A stretch of DNA of 64,000 nucleotides from Oscillospiraceae bacterium (lineage in GTDB: Bacteria; Bacillota; Clostridia; Oscillospirales; Ruminococcaceae). The stretch is from contig JAFSEU010000024.1 of the NCBI GenBank assembly GCA_017435565.1, forward strand, positions 1 through 64,000. The letters run 5' to 3'. The stretch's first letter is position 1; the number at the start of each line of letters is the position of its first letter. The position numbers and the translations under genes were made by a program. This document shows positions 1-8,097 of this stretch, in pieces. Under the pieces are notes generated by a model, which ran no database searches, had not been told where the DNA came from, and saw only the letters and a list, made by a program, of their open reading frames with translations.

Positions 1-417
1 AATCTTGAAGCCAGCGTTATGGCAGTAACGCTTTGCAAAGAAGCGGGCGTGCCTACCGTTATCGTTAAATGTGGCGATGAAATGCACCAAAAGATTTTAA
101 GCCGTGTGGGTGCCGACAGAGTGATTTTCCCCGAAAAAGAATCGGGAACGAGGCTTGCTAAAAATCTGCTTACATCTGGCTTTTCGGAAATGATAGAGCT
201 TTCCGATGAAGTGTCTATGGTAGAAATAGACGTAAAAGATAAGTGGGTTGGTAAAACGCTGATAGAGCTTAGCCTTCGCAAAAAATATTCTGTTAACGTG
301 GTTGCGATACGAAACGGTGATAAGATCAGTACAACGGTTGATCCTGCGCTTCCGCTTGAAAAAGGAATGCAGCTTATTGTGATAGCAAACACTTTAAAAC
401 TTCAAAAATTGAAATAA
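1..417 (+). CDS. ktrA: Potassium uptake regulatory subunit KtrA/TrkA, 5'-truncated by window start
   Basis: The reading frame is open from base 1 and lacks its start, so this is the C-terminal 138 residues. It shows the end of a Rossmann (RCK-N) domain (NLEASVMAV, VGADRVIFPE) followed by an RCK-C/TrkA-C domain (DKWVGKTLIELSLRKK, then a ligand-gate-like stretch ending GMQLIVIAN). The family forms cytoplasmic rings that bind nucleotides and gate KtrB/TrkH potassium channels in the membrane. The partner ktrB would be expected upstream, outside the window. KtrA is favoured over the two-RCK TrkA because of the single short C-terminal domain, but the N-terminal half cannot be seen. Confidence 0.85.
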   Translation, partial: NLEASVMAVTLCKEAGVPTVIVKCGDEMHQKILSRVGADRVIFPEKESGTRLAKNLLTSGFSEMIELSDEVSMVEIDVKDKWVGKTLIELSLRKKYSVNVVAIRNGDKISTTVDPALPLEKGMQLIVIANTLKLQKLK

Positions 418-431
418 TTTCGTGGTATTGA

Positions 432-659
432 TATGAAAAAACAAAAGAACAAAAAGAACTTTTTGAAAGAGAAGTAAGAGAAAAAGAAGATGCAGCTATT
501 GATAAAGAATTTTACGACATAATATTTGAAAAATGCCCAGACATAGCACCAAGGAGTTTTAGTGGGTACAGAAGAATGAAAGCAACAAATTCAAGTAATT
601 ACCAAAAGATTTTAATTGAAGCAGAAAAGCGATTGGGATATGACTTCTACAACAGATAA
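432..659 (+). pseudogene. Decayed C-terminal gene fragment, unrecognised
   Basis: An open frame of 75 codons follows the in-frame stop TGA at 429-431 and ends at TAA 657-659. It has no usable start codon. The translation is very charged (YEKTKEQKELFEREVREK, then FYDIIFEKCPDIAPRSF and YRRMK) and looks like real protein rather than random sequence. In the same frame upstream of the TGA, Ser-Trp-Tyr can be read, suggesting a nonsense mutation or a 3' remnant joined directly after ktrA. The stretch is more A-rich than its neighbours, which suggests foreign origin. Function unknown. Confidence 0.45.
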
Positions 660-792
660 GTTAATGTTCTAATCAATGTGTTTATTTATATACAAATAAG
701 TCTACTATATTAAGTATAAATCCCCTAAAACGACAAATAATAGTAGCGTTATTCCAAATTTATTATTGCAAAACAAGGAGATTTATAAACTT

Positions 793-1335
793 ATGAAAGC
801 AACAGGAATAGTAAGGAGAATTGACGACCTCGGTCGTGTTGTAATACCAAAGGAAATCCGCCGCACAATGCGTATCCGTGAGGGCGACCCCCTTGAGATT
901 TACACAAGTGCCGATGGCGAGGTTATCTTCAAAAAATACTCAGCCATAAGCGAATTGTCCGAAAATGCCTCGCAGATTGCCGATATCACAGCAAAGCTGG
1001 CATCGTGCCCCGTGGTTGTTTTTGACAGAGATCACGTCGTGGCTGTATCGGGCACTTCAAAAAAGGAGCTGAGCGAGCGCAGGGTTTCGCAAGCGCTTGA
1101 AGAGCTTATGGAAAGCCGCAAAAGCTATTATCAGACAGCCTCTTCGCACGCAAAGCTGATGCCCGTTGAAGGCGTTGAAAAGGCGGCGGTTGCCTGCGTG
1201 CCCATTATCACTGCGGGCGATGTTTCGGGTGCGGTTGCCTTTTTGGAAAACGGCAACATTTCAAACGCAACCGAACTGCAATCAGGACTTGTGCAGGCGG
1301 CGGCGCAGTTTTTAAGCCGCCAGATTGAAGGCTAA
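793..1335 (+). CDS. spoVT: Stage V sporulation protein T (AbrB-family transcription regulator)
   Basis: The protein of 180 aa starts with an AbrB/SpoVT swapped-hairpin DNA-binding domain (MKATGIVRRIDDLGRVVIP, then RRTMRIREGDPLEIY), followed by a GAF-like sensory domain. This is the SpoVT architecture and length (178 aa in Bacillus subtilis). SpoVT is made in the forespore and tunes the sigma-G regulon. The start at 793 is chosen over an upstream in-frame ATG at 766 because it matches the family N terminus and follows AAGGAG at 775-780, which lies inside the longer reading. It is monocistronic, with a terminator right behind it. Confidence 0.95.
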   Translation: MKATGIVRRIDDLGRVVIPKEIRRTMRIREGDPLEIYTSADGEVIFKKYSAISELSENASQIADITAKLASCPVVVFDRDHVVAVSGTSKKELSERRVSQALEELMESRKSYYQTASSHAKLMPVEGVEKAAVACVPIITAGDVSGAVAFLENGNISNATELQSGLVQAAAQFLSRQIEG

Positions 1336-1361
1336 AAAATATTATCTGTATAAAAACGCAA

Positions 1362-1396
1362 AAAATCCCGCAAAGGTTTTTCCTTTGTGGGATTTT
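1362..1396. terminator. Bidirectional intrinsic terminator
   Basis: A 15-bp inverted repeat (arms 1362-1376 and 1382-1396, near-perfect, AAAATCCCGC... / ...GGGATTTT) around a five-T loop has A/T tracts on both sides. It can end spoVT on the plus strand and the converging lipoprotein gene on the minus strand. Confidence 0.85.
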
Positions 1397-1434
1397 GCTA
1401 TTTTTGCATTTATATAAAACGAAAAAGGAAGCTT

Positions 1435-2118
1435 TTACAGTTCCCCTTGCTTCTGAATCACAATGACTCTGCATGCTAAATTATCATACTCCCAGCTTTC
1501 TGAAACTCTGAAAAGTTTTATTTCTCCATTTTCCTCAATAATAACTGGTGTCTGATAATACTCTACCATCATAAGCAGTTCTTCAGATGATACTCTAGTT
1601 ACCTCGCTTATCACTTCATACTCTGGCTGTTCTTCCTCAAGGTATTTCTGTATAGCATCTCTTAATTCTTGCATGGTTTCTGCAGAAGATACATAGCTTT
1701 CCAATGTGTCCTTCGGAGTTCCACCAAGCTGTCTAATAATCTCTGCTACCATTTCAGCATTTTCTGATACTTCCTGCTTAGTGGTAGTAGTTGTCGTTAC
1801 AGTCGTCTGCTGAGGGGTCGTAGTCGTCGCCTTGGGTGTAGTTGCAGTAGTCTGCCCATTGGTAGTAGTCGTTGCCATTGTTGTGGTGGTAGTTGTGACA
1901 GCAGTTGTGGTTGCCTTGGTGGTCGTGGTTTCCTTAGGTCTTGCGGTGGTGGTCACGTCATCCTCATCAGAGGTAGTCGTCGTGACCTGCGTGGTCGTGG
2001 TGTTGCTGTTTTCGGTTTCCGCGCTGTTTTTGTCACAAGAAACAGCGAATACTGCAAATGTAACGATAATAAACACCGTCACTACAATCGCCCGAATCTT
2101 AAAATACTTCTCAGTCAT
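1435..2118 (-). CDS. Thr-rich lipoprotein of unknown function
   Basis: The protein has 227 aa. Residues 1-25 form a signal peptide with a lipobox-like end (VFAVSC), so the mature protein is probably lipid-anchored outside the membrane. Residues ~30-115 are a Thr-rich low-complexity linker (runs of TTTT with Val, Lys, Gln), then a globular ~110-aa Glu-rich domain (GGTPKDTLESYVSSAET; EELLMMVEYYQTPVI) that I do not recognise. The start at 2118 has AGAGGAG 9 nt upstream; the longer frame to 2217 would begin upstream of that site. A perfect sigma-A promoter at 2242-2270 overlaps two copies of a putative operator, so the divergent XRE protein probably represses it. Confidence 0.8.
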   Translation of the reverse strand: MTEKYFKIRAIVVTVFIIVTFAVFAVSCDKNSAETENSNTTTTQVTTTTSDEDDVTTTARPKETTTTKATTTAVTTTTTTMATTTTNGQTTATTPKATTTTPQQTTVTTTTTTKQEVSENAEMVAEIIRQLGGTPKDTLESYVSSAETMQELRDAIQKYLEEEQPEYEVISEVTRVSSEELLMMVEYYQTPVIIEENGEIKLFRVSESWEYDNLACRVIVIQKQGEL

Positions 2119-2220
2119 ATTGATATTCTCCTCTTTGAATTGTGCCGTTTCGGCATTTGATGCGGTTTCATATTTAAAAATAGTATTCATAATAAGCACC
2201 GTATTCAACATCGACAAAAT

Positions 2221-2260
2221 ATACCATATCGGGATATTTATATTATACCATTATGGGATA
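2221..2260. promoter_or_regulatory. Two tandem operator-like repeats in the lipoprotein/XRE promoter region
   Basis: Two direct copies of a 16-bp sequence, 2221-2236 and 2245-2260, match at 13 of 16 positions (ATACCAT-nnn-GGGATA) with starts 24 bp apart. Each is weakly dyad-symmetric. One lies in the -35/-10 spacer of the minus-strand lipoprotein promoter and the other over its start point, which is typical of repressor sites. The natural candidate regulator is the XRE protein encoded at 2282. Confidence 0.6.
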
Positions 2261-2270
2261 ATATTGTCAA
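2242..2270 (-). promoter_or_regulatory. Sigma-A promoter of the Thr-rich lipoprotein gene
   Basis: On the minus strand TTGACA (2265-2270) and TATAAT (2242-2247) are separated by exactly 17 bp, a perfect consensus. Transcription would begin near 2235, about 117 nt before the lipoprotein start. Confidence 0.8.
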
Positions 2271-2281
2271 GAGGTGATTTT

Positions 2282-2488
2282 GTGAGGTTGAAAGAAATAA
2301 GAAAAAGCAAAGGAATCTCACAGCTGAAGTTAGCTATGGATTTGAATATGAGCCAGAATACAATAAGCAGATACGAAACAGGGGACAGGGAGCCGGGTAT
2401 AAATGAATTGATAAAAATAGCGGATTATTTCGATGTTTCTGTAGATTATCTGCTCGAACGCACCGAGAACCCCAAGATGAATATTTAA
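2282..2488 (+). CDS. Small XRE-family helix-turn-helix regulator
   Basis: The 68-aa protein is one complete Cro/C1-type HTH domain: RLKEIRKSKGISQLKLA, then MSQNTISRYETGDREP (recognition helix) and the family ending ADYFDVSVDYLL. The start is GTG at 2282, preceded by AGAGGTGA at 2270-2277; the long upstream extension of this frame runs antisense through the Thr-rich repeats of the lipoprotein gene and is not coding. It is divergent from that gene, and the operator repeats between them suggest that it represses both its neighbour and itself. Confidence 0.85.
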   Translation: MRLKEIRKSKGISQLKLAMDLNMSQNTISRYETGDREPGINELIKIADYFDVSVDYLLERTENPKMNI

Positions 2489-2508
2489 AACCTATATAAC
2501 CGAAAAAG

Positions 2509-2537
2509 AGGAGTGCAAAAACTGCACTCCTTTTTTT
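2509..2537 (+). terminator. Intrinsic terminator after the XRE gene
   Basis: The perfect 9-bp stem AGGAGTGCA / TGCACTCCT has a 5-nt loop and is followed by seven T. Nearly the same stem is reused after mutS2 at 16555. The following ~170 bp to the pgk promoter holds no gene. Confidence 0.9.
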
Positions 2538-2697
2538 GATTGCACGGGTAAAGTGTGTGCGCCGACAGAGTATATAGCTTTGGCTTGCACAGCGCAGGCT
2601 TCGGTTTGCTTTTGCATAGCAGAGTACAAACATAATATGTCGGTTTTGCGCAAATCAGCCCGATTGCAAAAATTTACAATTTTTTGTGTTATAGGTC

Positions 2698-2726
2698 TTG
2701 CAAACTTGCGGAAAATATTATACAAT
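2698..2726 (+). promoter_or_regulatory. Sigma-A promoter of pgk
   Basis: TTGCAA (2698-2703) and TACAAT (2721-2726) are 17 bp apart, about 60 bp before the pgk start. Confidence 0.7.
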
Positions 2727-2786
2727 AGAAATAATGATTGTTAAAGAAAAGACAATCAAATCAAATCTATGTTAAGGAGTGCTATT

Positions 2787-3998
2787 ATGGCAGGTTTAAA
2801 CAAAGTTTCGGTTGAAGATATCAACGTTGCAGGCAAGAACGTACTCGTTCGCTGCGATTTCAACGTACCCTTGAAGGATGGCGTTATCACCAACGATAAC
2901 AGAATCGTTGCTGCACTTCCCACAATCAACAAGCTTATCGAAAACGGCGGAAGAGTTATTCTTTGCTCACATCTCGGCAAGCCCAAGAACGGTCCTGAGG
3001 ACAAGTTCTCTCTTGCTCCCGTAGCAGTAAGACTTTCTGAATTGCTCGGCAAGGAAGTTGTTTTTGCCAAGGATGACGAGGTTGTCGGCGCAAACGCAAA
3101 GAAGGCTGTTTCCGAAATGAAGGACGGCGACGTTGTTCTTCTCGAAAATACAAGATTCAGAAAAGAAGAAACAAAGAATATTGAAGATTTCAGCAAGGAC
3201 CTTGCTTCCATCGCTGAAGTATTCGTAATGGACGCTTTCGGCAGCGCTCACAGAGCACACTGCTCAACTGCAGGCGTTACTGATTATATCAGCCAGACAG
3301 CAGTCGGCTACCTTATGCAGAAGGAAATCGCTTACCTCGGAAACGCTGTTGAAGTTCCTGAAAGACCTTTCGTTGCAATTCTTGGCGGCGCAAAGGTTGC
3401 TGATAAGCTCAATGTTATCTCAAACCTTCTCGAAAAGTGCGATACACTTATCATCGGCGGCGGTATGGCTTATACATTCCTCAAGGCTAAGGGCTATGAG
3501 GTTGGTACTTCTCTTGTTGACAACGAGAAGATTGACTACTGCAAGGAAATGCTCGAAAAGGCTGAAAAGCTCGGCAAGCAGCTCCTTCTCCCCATTGATA
3601 CAGTAGTTGCTAAGGAATTCCCCAACCCCATCGATGCTGACATCGAAGTTGAAACAGTTCCTTCAAACGAAATCCCCGCTGATAAGATGGGTCTTGATAT
3701 CGGCGAAAAGACACAGGAGCTTTTTGCAAAGGCTGTTGCAGACGCTAAGACTGTTGTATGGAACGGACCTATGGGCGTTTTTGAAAATCCCACACTTGCA
3801 AAGGGCACAATTGCTGTAGCTAAGGCTCTGGCTGATACAGACGCTACAACAATCATCGGCGGCGGCGACTCTGCTGCAGCTGTTGTTCAGCTCGGCTTTG
3901 CTGATAAGATGAGCCATATTTCAACGGGCGGCGGCGCATCTTTGGAATATCTCGAAGGTAAGGTTCTTCCCGGAATTGCAGTAATTCAGGATAAGTAA
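2787..3998 (+). CDS. pgk: Phosphoglycerate kinase
   Basis: The 403-aa cytoplasmic enzyme moves phosphate from 1,3-bisphosphoglycerate to ADP in glycolysis. Hallmarks run in order: RCDFNVPL (substrate arginine), [35 protein letters not shown], the nucleotide-site [18 protein letters not shown] and the C-terminal [14 protein letters not shown]. Length is normal for bacterial Pgk (~395). The start at 2787 is set by AAGGAG at 2774-2779; an in-frame ATG six codons upstream would put the ribosome site inside the gene. It leads a glycolytic cluster with tpiA and gpmI. Codon use is strongly biased, as expected for high expression. Confidence 0.98.
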   Translation: MAGLNKVSVEDINVAGKNVLVRCDFNVPLKDGVITNDNRIVAALPTINKLIENGGRVILCSHLGKPKNGPEDKFSLAPVAVRLSELLGKEVVFAKDDEVVGANAKKAVSEMKDGDVVLLENTRFRKEETKNIEDFSKDLASIAEVFVMDAFGSAHRAHCSTAGVTDYISQTAVGYLMQKEIAYLGNAVEVPERPFVAILGGAKVADKLNVISNLLEKCDTLIIGGGMAYTFLKAKGYEVGTSLVDNEKIDYCKEMLEKAEKLGKQLLLPIDTVVAKEFPNPIDADIEVETVPSNEIPADKMGLDIGEKTQELFAKAVADAKTVVWNGPMGVFENPTLAKGTIAVAKALADTDATTIIGGGDSAAAVVQLGFADKMSHISTGGGASLEYLEGKVLPGIAVIQDK

Positions 3999-4018
3999 TT
4001 AGCTTTTATTTAAATCAG

Positions 4019-4041
4019 GAGCAGGGCGCACTGCCTTGCTC
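4019..4041 (+). terminator. Hairpin after pgk, weak terminator or 3' stabiliser
   Basis: GAGCAGGGC / GCCTTGCTC forms a 9-bp stem with one G-T pair and a 5-nt loop, shortly after the pgk stop. No T-run follows, so readthrough into the next gene is likely. Confidence 0.4.
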
Positions 4042-4066
4042 TTGAGTTGTATATGAAAGGTAAACT

Positions 4067-4612
4067 ATGGTTGTAAAAGTGTTTTTAATATGCTTTTTGG
4101 CGTTGTTTTTAGAAAGGTTTTTAATAAATATCTTTTGCGACTTTCAAAGATTCGGTAATTATATAAAGGAAAACGGTTTTTCTTTATTAGGGATTATTGG
4201 TCTGATTGATTTTAAATGGATTTTTACAGCAAGAAGAACCGAGAAAAGACCAAAGGGACAATTTGTAAAAGCTGACGCACAGGTTGTTGAAGCCGAAAAG
4301 GAAATCAGCGAATTTTACGATGAAAACGAAGGCTTTAAGCAGCATATAACCTATCGGCTGAAAATCAGGTACTATGTCGGAACGCAGTCTGTAACCACTT
4401 ATTTGGACAGTGAAAGCATGGAGGATGAGGTTGAAATCTTCTACAATGTAGACAACCCTTACGAAGTCCAGCTTGCGAGCAAGTCGTGCTTGAATGAAAA
4501 AACCGAGGCTGAAACAATAAATAATATAATTGAAGATATTGCTGGGTTCGTGGCGTTTATTGTCACTGTGTTCTACATATTCGATATATTTATTGAGGTC
4601 CCTTGGATATAG
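4067..4612 (+). CDS. Membrane protein of unknown function, DUF3592-like
   Basis: The 181-aa protein has a hydrophobic helix at residues ~3-17, a second short hydrophobic stretch near 37-50 and a C-terminal membrane helix at ~160-176. The loop between (KADAQVVEAEKEISEF; VEIFYNVDNPYEVQL) resembles the soluble part of DUF3592 proteins, where a 'YNPxNP' motif is common. AAAGG at 4056-4060 precedes the ATG. Its composition is more AT-rich and its codon use less biased than flanking pgk and tpiA, so it looks like a later insertion into the glycolytic cluster. Function is not inferred. Confidence 0.7.
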   Translation: MVVKVFLICFLALFLERFLINIFCDFQRFGNYIKENGFSLLGIIGLIDFKWIFTARRTEKRPKGQFVKADAQVVEAEKEISEFYDENEGFKQHITYRLKIRYYVGTQSVTTYLDSESMEDEVEIFYNVDNPYEVQLASKSCLNEKTEAETINNIIEDIAGFVAFIVTVFYIFDIFIEVPWI

Positions 4613-4632
4613 AATAATACGGCTTATTGCAA

Positions 4633-4661
4633 TTGACAAAATCTGTGGTATATAGTATAAT
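4633..4661 (+). promoter_or_regulatory. Sigma-A promoter of tpiA
   Basis: Perfect consensus: TTGACA (4633-4638), 17-bp spacer, TATAAT (4656-4661), about 32 bp before the tpiA start. It shows that tpiA does not depend on readthrough from pgk. Confidence 0.9.
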
Positions 4662-4699
4662 AACCGAGTATAATAAATTCAATTCAAAGGAGAATAATT

Positions 4700-5473
4700 A
4701 TGAATAAAGCAGTAAGAAAGGCAATTATTGCCGGCAACTGGAAAATGAACAAGACAAGACCCGAGGCAAAGGCTCTTCTGGAAGAACTTGTGCCCATGGT
4801 AAAGGATATCAAGAACGTTGAAATCGTAGCTTGCGTACCTTTCACAAACCTTGAAACAGCTCTTAGCGTTACAGAAGGCACAAATATCAAAATCGGCGCA
4901 GAAAACTGCCATTTTGAAAAAAGCGGTGCTTTCACAGGCGAAATTTCTGCAGATATGCTTGCTGAAATGGGCGTTGAATATGTAGTTTTAGGCCATTCCG
5001 AGCGCCGTCAGTATTTTGCTGAAACCGACGAGACCGTAAACAAGAGAACAAAGGCTGCACTTGCCGCAAATCTTAAACCCATTGTTTGCGTGGGCGAGCT
5101 TTTGTGGGAAAGAGAATGCAACATTACAAACGAGGTTATCGCTCGTCAGATTAAGCTTGATTTCTTCGGAATTGAAGCTGATGACCTTAAAAAGTGCGTT
5201 ATTGCTTATGAACCCGTTTGGGCAATCGGCACAGGCAAAACAGCAACTGCTGAACAGGCACAGGAGGTTTGCGCATTTATCCGTGGTGAGCTTGCAAAGC
5301 TTTATGGTGCGGATGTTGCTGAAACAATCACAATTCAGTATGGTGGTTCTATGAATGCAGGCAATGCAGCAGAGCTTGTTTCAAAGACAGATGTTGACGG
5401 CGGTCTTATCGGCGGCGCTTCATTAAAGGCTGCAGATTTTACAGCAATCATCAACGCTGCAGAAATTGGCTGA
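4700..5473 (+). CDS. tpiA: Triosephosphate isomerase
   Basis: The 257-aa glycolytic enzyme interconverts dihydroxyacetone phosphate and glyceraldehyde 3-phosphate. Visible hallmarks are GNWKMN (catalytic Lys), GHSERR (catalytic His), AYEPVWAIGTGK (catalytic Glu and the mobile loop) and the phosphate-binding QYGGSM and GGLIGGASL. AAAGGAG at 4686-4692 fixes the start. Its 3' end is followed directly by a membrane protein gene and then gpmI, which probably share its transcript. Confidence 0.98.
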   Translation: MNKAVRKAIIAGNWKMNKTRPEAKALLEELVPMVKDIKNVEIVACVPFTNLETALSVTEGTNIKIGAENCHFEKSGAFTGEISADMLAEMGVEYVVLGHSERRQYFAETDETVNKRTKAALAANLKPIVCVGELLWERECNITNEVIARQIKLDFFGIEADDLKKCVIAYEPVWAIGTGKTATAEQAQEVCAFIRGELAKLYGADVAETITIQYGGSMNAGNAAELVSKTDVDGGLIGGASLKAADFTAIINAAEIG

Positions 5474-5480
5474 TTTTAAA

Positions 5481-6020
5481 ATGAAATCTTTCAAAGCTCG
5501 TTTTGCTCTTTCTTTCAGCGTTGTGTTTGCGCTGAGCATCGCACTGCTCAATCTGGTTGAGAGCTTTGCCAACGAAAAGCTGACCTTCAACGGTGCGTTT
5601 TTCGGCGAAAATCTTAACTTTGCCTGCGTGGTAAGGGTGCTTCTGTTTGCCGTGGTAATTGTGCTGAGCGTTTGCTTTGCAAGGCTCGCAACAAGGCTTG
5701 CGGCAGCATTTTCGGTTAAATCTGATAACGCAGACGAAGACCACGGCAAATTTCTTGATGTATTTTACATTTTTGTCGAAATTGCGTTTCTTGCCTATGT
5801 CGCTTTGCGGCTGTATTTCGGAGTAAGAGCGCTGAATGTCACATCGACTGCGTTTCTGATTATGGGAATAAACGACTTTACGTTTGTTCTTATGCTTATG
5901 CGCATTTTCACCTATATCGCAAATATTATTTATGCGCTCGGCGGCGTGTGCGCTCTTGCCGGTTGTGCAGGCTATGCAAAACAGCTTATTGATAAAACTA
6001 CAAAAAAGGAAACTGATTGA
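5481..6020 (+). CDS. Small integral membrane protein of unknown function
   Basis: The ~179-aa protein has four likely transmembrane segments: near residues 8-26, 49-75, 90-112 and 125-165 (the last long enough for two). A charged loop (KSDNADEDHGKF) lies between the second and third, and the C-terminal tail is Lys-rich. I recognise no family. The ATG at 5481 is used; a TTG at 5466 in the same frame would overlap the tpiA end. It lies 7 bp after tpiA and ends 2 bp before gpmI, so translation is probably coupled to these glycolytic genes. Confidence 0.7.
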   Translation: MKSFKARFALSFSVVFALSIALLNLVESFANEKLTFNGAFFGENLNFACVVRVLLFAVVIVLSVCFARLATRLAAAFSVKSDNADEDHGKFLDVFYIFVEIAFLAYVALRLYFGVRALNVTSTAFLIMGINDFTFVLMLMRIFTYIANIIYALGGVCALAGCAGYAKQLIDKTTKKETD

Positions 6021-6022
6021 AA

Positions 6023-7537
6023 ATGAAAACACCATTGATTTTATTGATTATGGACGGCTTCGGATACAATCCGAGCGATTACGGCAATGCTATCAAATCA
6101 GCAAACACGCCTAATCTTGATAAATATTTTGCATCCTCGCCCAACGTTTTAATCGGTGCAAGCGGAATGGATGTAGGTCTTCCCGACGGTCAGATGGGTA
6201 ACTCCGAGGTTGGACACACCAACATCGGCGCAGGCAGAATTGTATATCAGGAACTCACAAGGATTTCAAAGTCGATTTCCGACGGTGATTTCTTTGAAAA
6301 TGTTGAATTTGTCAAAGCGATTGAAAACTGCAAGGCAAATGACAGCGCACTTCACCTCTGCGGACTTTGCTCAGACGGCGGTGTTCACAGCCACAACACT
6401 CACCTTTACGGGCTTTTAGAGCTTGCAAAGCGTGCAGGTCTTTCAAAGGTTTATGTTCATTGCTTTATGGACGGCAGAGATGTTCCGCCCGATTCAGGTC
6501 TTGGATTCATTAAAGAGCTCTACGCTAAAATGGATGAAATCGGAGTGGGCAAAATCGCTACAATCAGCGGTAGATACTATTCTATGGACAGAGAGCTTCG
6601 CTGGGAGCGTGTTGAAAAAGCATATAACGCAATGACAAAGGCAGAAGGCGAATTTTTTGATTGCCCCGTAAAGGCTATGGAGGCTTCTTATGCCAACGGC
6701 GTTACGGATGAGTTTGTTGTTCCCTGCGTTTGTGATAAGGAAGGTGCTGTAAAAAGTGGCGACAGCGTGATTTTCTTTAACTTCCGTCCCGACAGAGCAA
6801 GAGAAATCACCAGAGCGTTTGTTGACGGTGAGTTTGCAGGTTTTGATAGAGAGAGAATGCCTCTTACATTTGTTTGTATGACTCAGTACGACGCAACAAT
6901 GCCGAACGTTCTCGTTGCATTCAAGCCCGACAGTCTTGAAATGCCCATAGGCGAGGTTATCAGCAAAAAGGGCTTGAAACAGCTCAGAATTGCCGAATAC
7001 ACAAAATATGCACACGTTACCTTCTTCCTCAACGGCGGCAGAGAGGTTCAGTACGAAGGCGAGGAGAGAATTCTTGTTGATTCTCCCGACGTTCCCACAT
7101 ATGATATGCAGCCCGAGATGAGTGCATATATCGTAACAGACAGAGTTTGCGAGTGCATTGAAAAGGATATGTATGACTTTATCGTTCTCAATTTTGCAAA
7201 CTGCGATATGGTAGGCCACACAGGCATTTTTGATGCTGCAAAGGCAGCAGTTGAAGCTGTTGACGAGTGCGTTGGCAGGGTTGTCGAAGCTATTCTTGCA
7301 AAGGGCGGCGTTGCAATCATTACAGCTGACCACGGAAATGCAGACAAGATGTATGAGGATGACGGTGCGCCCTTCACAGCTCATACAACAAATCCCGTTC
7401 CCTGTATGGTTGTCGGCGCAGGCGATGTGAAGCTCAGAGAAGGCGGTGTGCTTGCAGATATCGCACCCACAATTCTCAAGATTCTTGACATCGAGCAGCC
7501 TGCTGAAATGTCAGGCAAATCAATTATTGTTGACTGA
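6023..7537 (+). CDS. gpmI: 2,3-bisphosphoglycerate-independent phosphoglycerate mutase
   Basis: The 504-aa di-manganese enzyme interconverts 3- and 2-phosphoglycerate without a cofactor. It begins with the alkaline-phosphatase-superfamily metal site (LLIMDGFGYN) and the phospho-serine region (DGQMGNSEVGHTNIGAG), continues with GVHSH, the insert domain arginines (FFNFRPDRAREI), and ends with metal ligands in DHGNADKM and FTAHTTNPVP. ATG 6023 is chosen from family alignment; TTG 6017, six bases earlier, has slightly better spacing to AAAGGA and cannot be excluded. gap and eno are not in this cluster. Confidence 0.97.
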   Translation: MKTPLILLIMDGFGYNPSDYGNAIKSANTPNLDKYFASSPNVLIGASGMDVGLPDGQMGNSEVGHTNIGAGRIVYQELTRISKSISDGDFFENVEFVKAIENCKANDSALHLCGLCSDGGVHSHNTHLYGLLELAKRAGLSKVYVHCFMDGRDVPPDSGLGFIKELYAKMDEIGVGKIATISGRYYSMDRELRWERVEKAYNAMTKAEGEFFDCPVKAMEASYANGVTDEFVVPCVCDKEGAVKSGDSVIFFNFRPDRAREITRAFVDGEFAGFDRERMPLTFVCMTQYDATMPNVLVAFKPDSLEMPIGEVISKKGLKQLRIAEYTKYAHVTFFLNGGREVQYEGEERILVDSPDVPTYDMQPEMSAYIVTDRVCECIEKDMYDFIVLNFANCDMVGHTGIFDAAKAAVEAVDECVGRVVEAILAKGGVAIITADHGNADKMYEDDGAPFTAHTTNPVPCMVVGAGDVKLREGGVLADIAPTILKILDIEQPAEMSGKSIIVD

Positions 7538-7553
7538 AATTAATTATAACAAC

Positions 7554-7592
7554 AAAATGCACACAGGAAAATTCAATTCCTGTGTGCATTTT
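7554..7592. terminator. Bidirectional terminator between gpmI and the converging gene
   Basis: A 16-bp perfect inverted repeat (arms 7554-7569 and 7577-7592) has a 7-nt loop, with A-run and T-run at its two ends. It can terminate transcription from both sides. Confidence 0.95.
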
Positions 7593-7611
7593 TTGTTGCT
7601 TTAAAAAATCA

Positions 7612-8097
7612 TTATTCGGAAACTTCTTCGCTGTCAATCGATTCAGCGGAATCGATTTCAGCCTCAGCAAGTGCGGCGAGCGCTTCAAGCGATTCAGCAG
7701 CTTCTTCTGTTGCTTCTTCGACAGCTTCGGCAGCTTCTTCTGTTGCTTCTTCGGCAGCATCTTCGACAATTTCTTCGACCTGCTCAGCAACTTCCTCAGT
7801 CTGCTCAGTAGCCTCTTCGGCGGCTTTTTCTGCGGCAGCCTTTGCAGCTGCTTCCTCAGCGGCGGCCTTTTCAGCAGCTTTTGCGGCAGCGGCCTGTGCA
7901 GCCTCAGCAGACATTGTGTGCTGCTTTGCGGGAATGCGCTTTAAGGGCGAATATGTAAACTGCTTGCAGCTGAAATCTGCGTTTACAAGACCTTTTTTGT
8001 CGCAGCCTACCTTGTCGCCTGTGGAGTTGAGCTTGCCGTGAATGCAGTATTCACATCTGGGCTTTATGTCATTACCGAACAATCTCTTTTTTGCCAT
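7612..8097 (-). CDS. Cys4 zinc-binding-like protein with long Ala/Glu-rich tail
   Basis: Residues 1-60 form a compact domain with four cysteines (CEYC, VGCDKKG, FSCKQF) ending PLKRIP. Similar short proteins are, to my knowledge, common as conserved hypotheticals in Clostridia. Residues ~70-161 are a low-complexity Ala/Glu/Lys helix-former (AEKAAAEEAAAKAAA and similar), increasingly acidic and lacking Leu heptads until the end. No signal peptide or membrane helix, so cytoplasmic. The start at 8097 follows AGAGGTG; an ATG ten codons upstream lacks a ribosome site. Function unknown. Confidence 0.8.
   Translation of the reverse strand: MAKKRLFGNDIKPRCEYCIHGKLNSTGDKVGCDKKGLVNADFSCKQFTYSPLKRIPAKQHTMSAEAAQAAAAKAAEKAAAEEAAAKAAAEKAAEEATEQTEEVAEQVEEIVEDAAEEATEEAAEAVEEATEEAAESLEALAALAEAEIDSAESIDSEEVSE

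Noticed and set aside
660..792. Sigma-G type promoter before spoVT
   Set aside because: GTATA-like and AATAATA-like boxes are present, but the spacing does not fit a sigma-G promoter well enough to report.
1832..2281. Val-rich N-terminal extension of the XRE reading frame
   Set aside because: It is the opposite strand of the Thr-rich lipoprotein repeats and crosses the promoter; the GTG at 2282 with its ribosome site is the real start.
6494..7384. 296-codon minus-strand open frame
   Set aside because: Antisense shadow of gpmI, Cys/His-rich and without a ribosome site.
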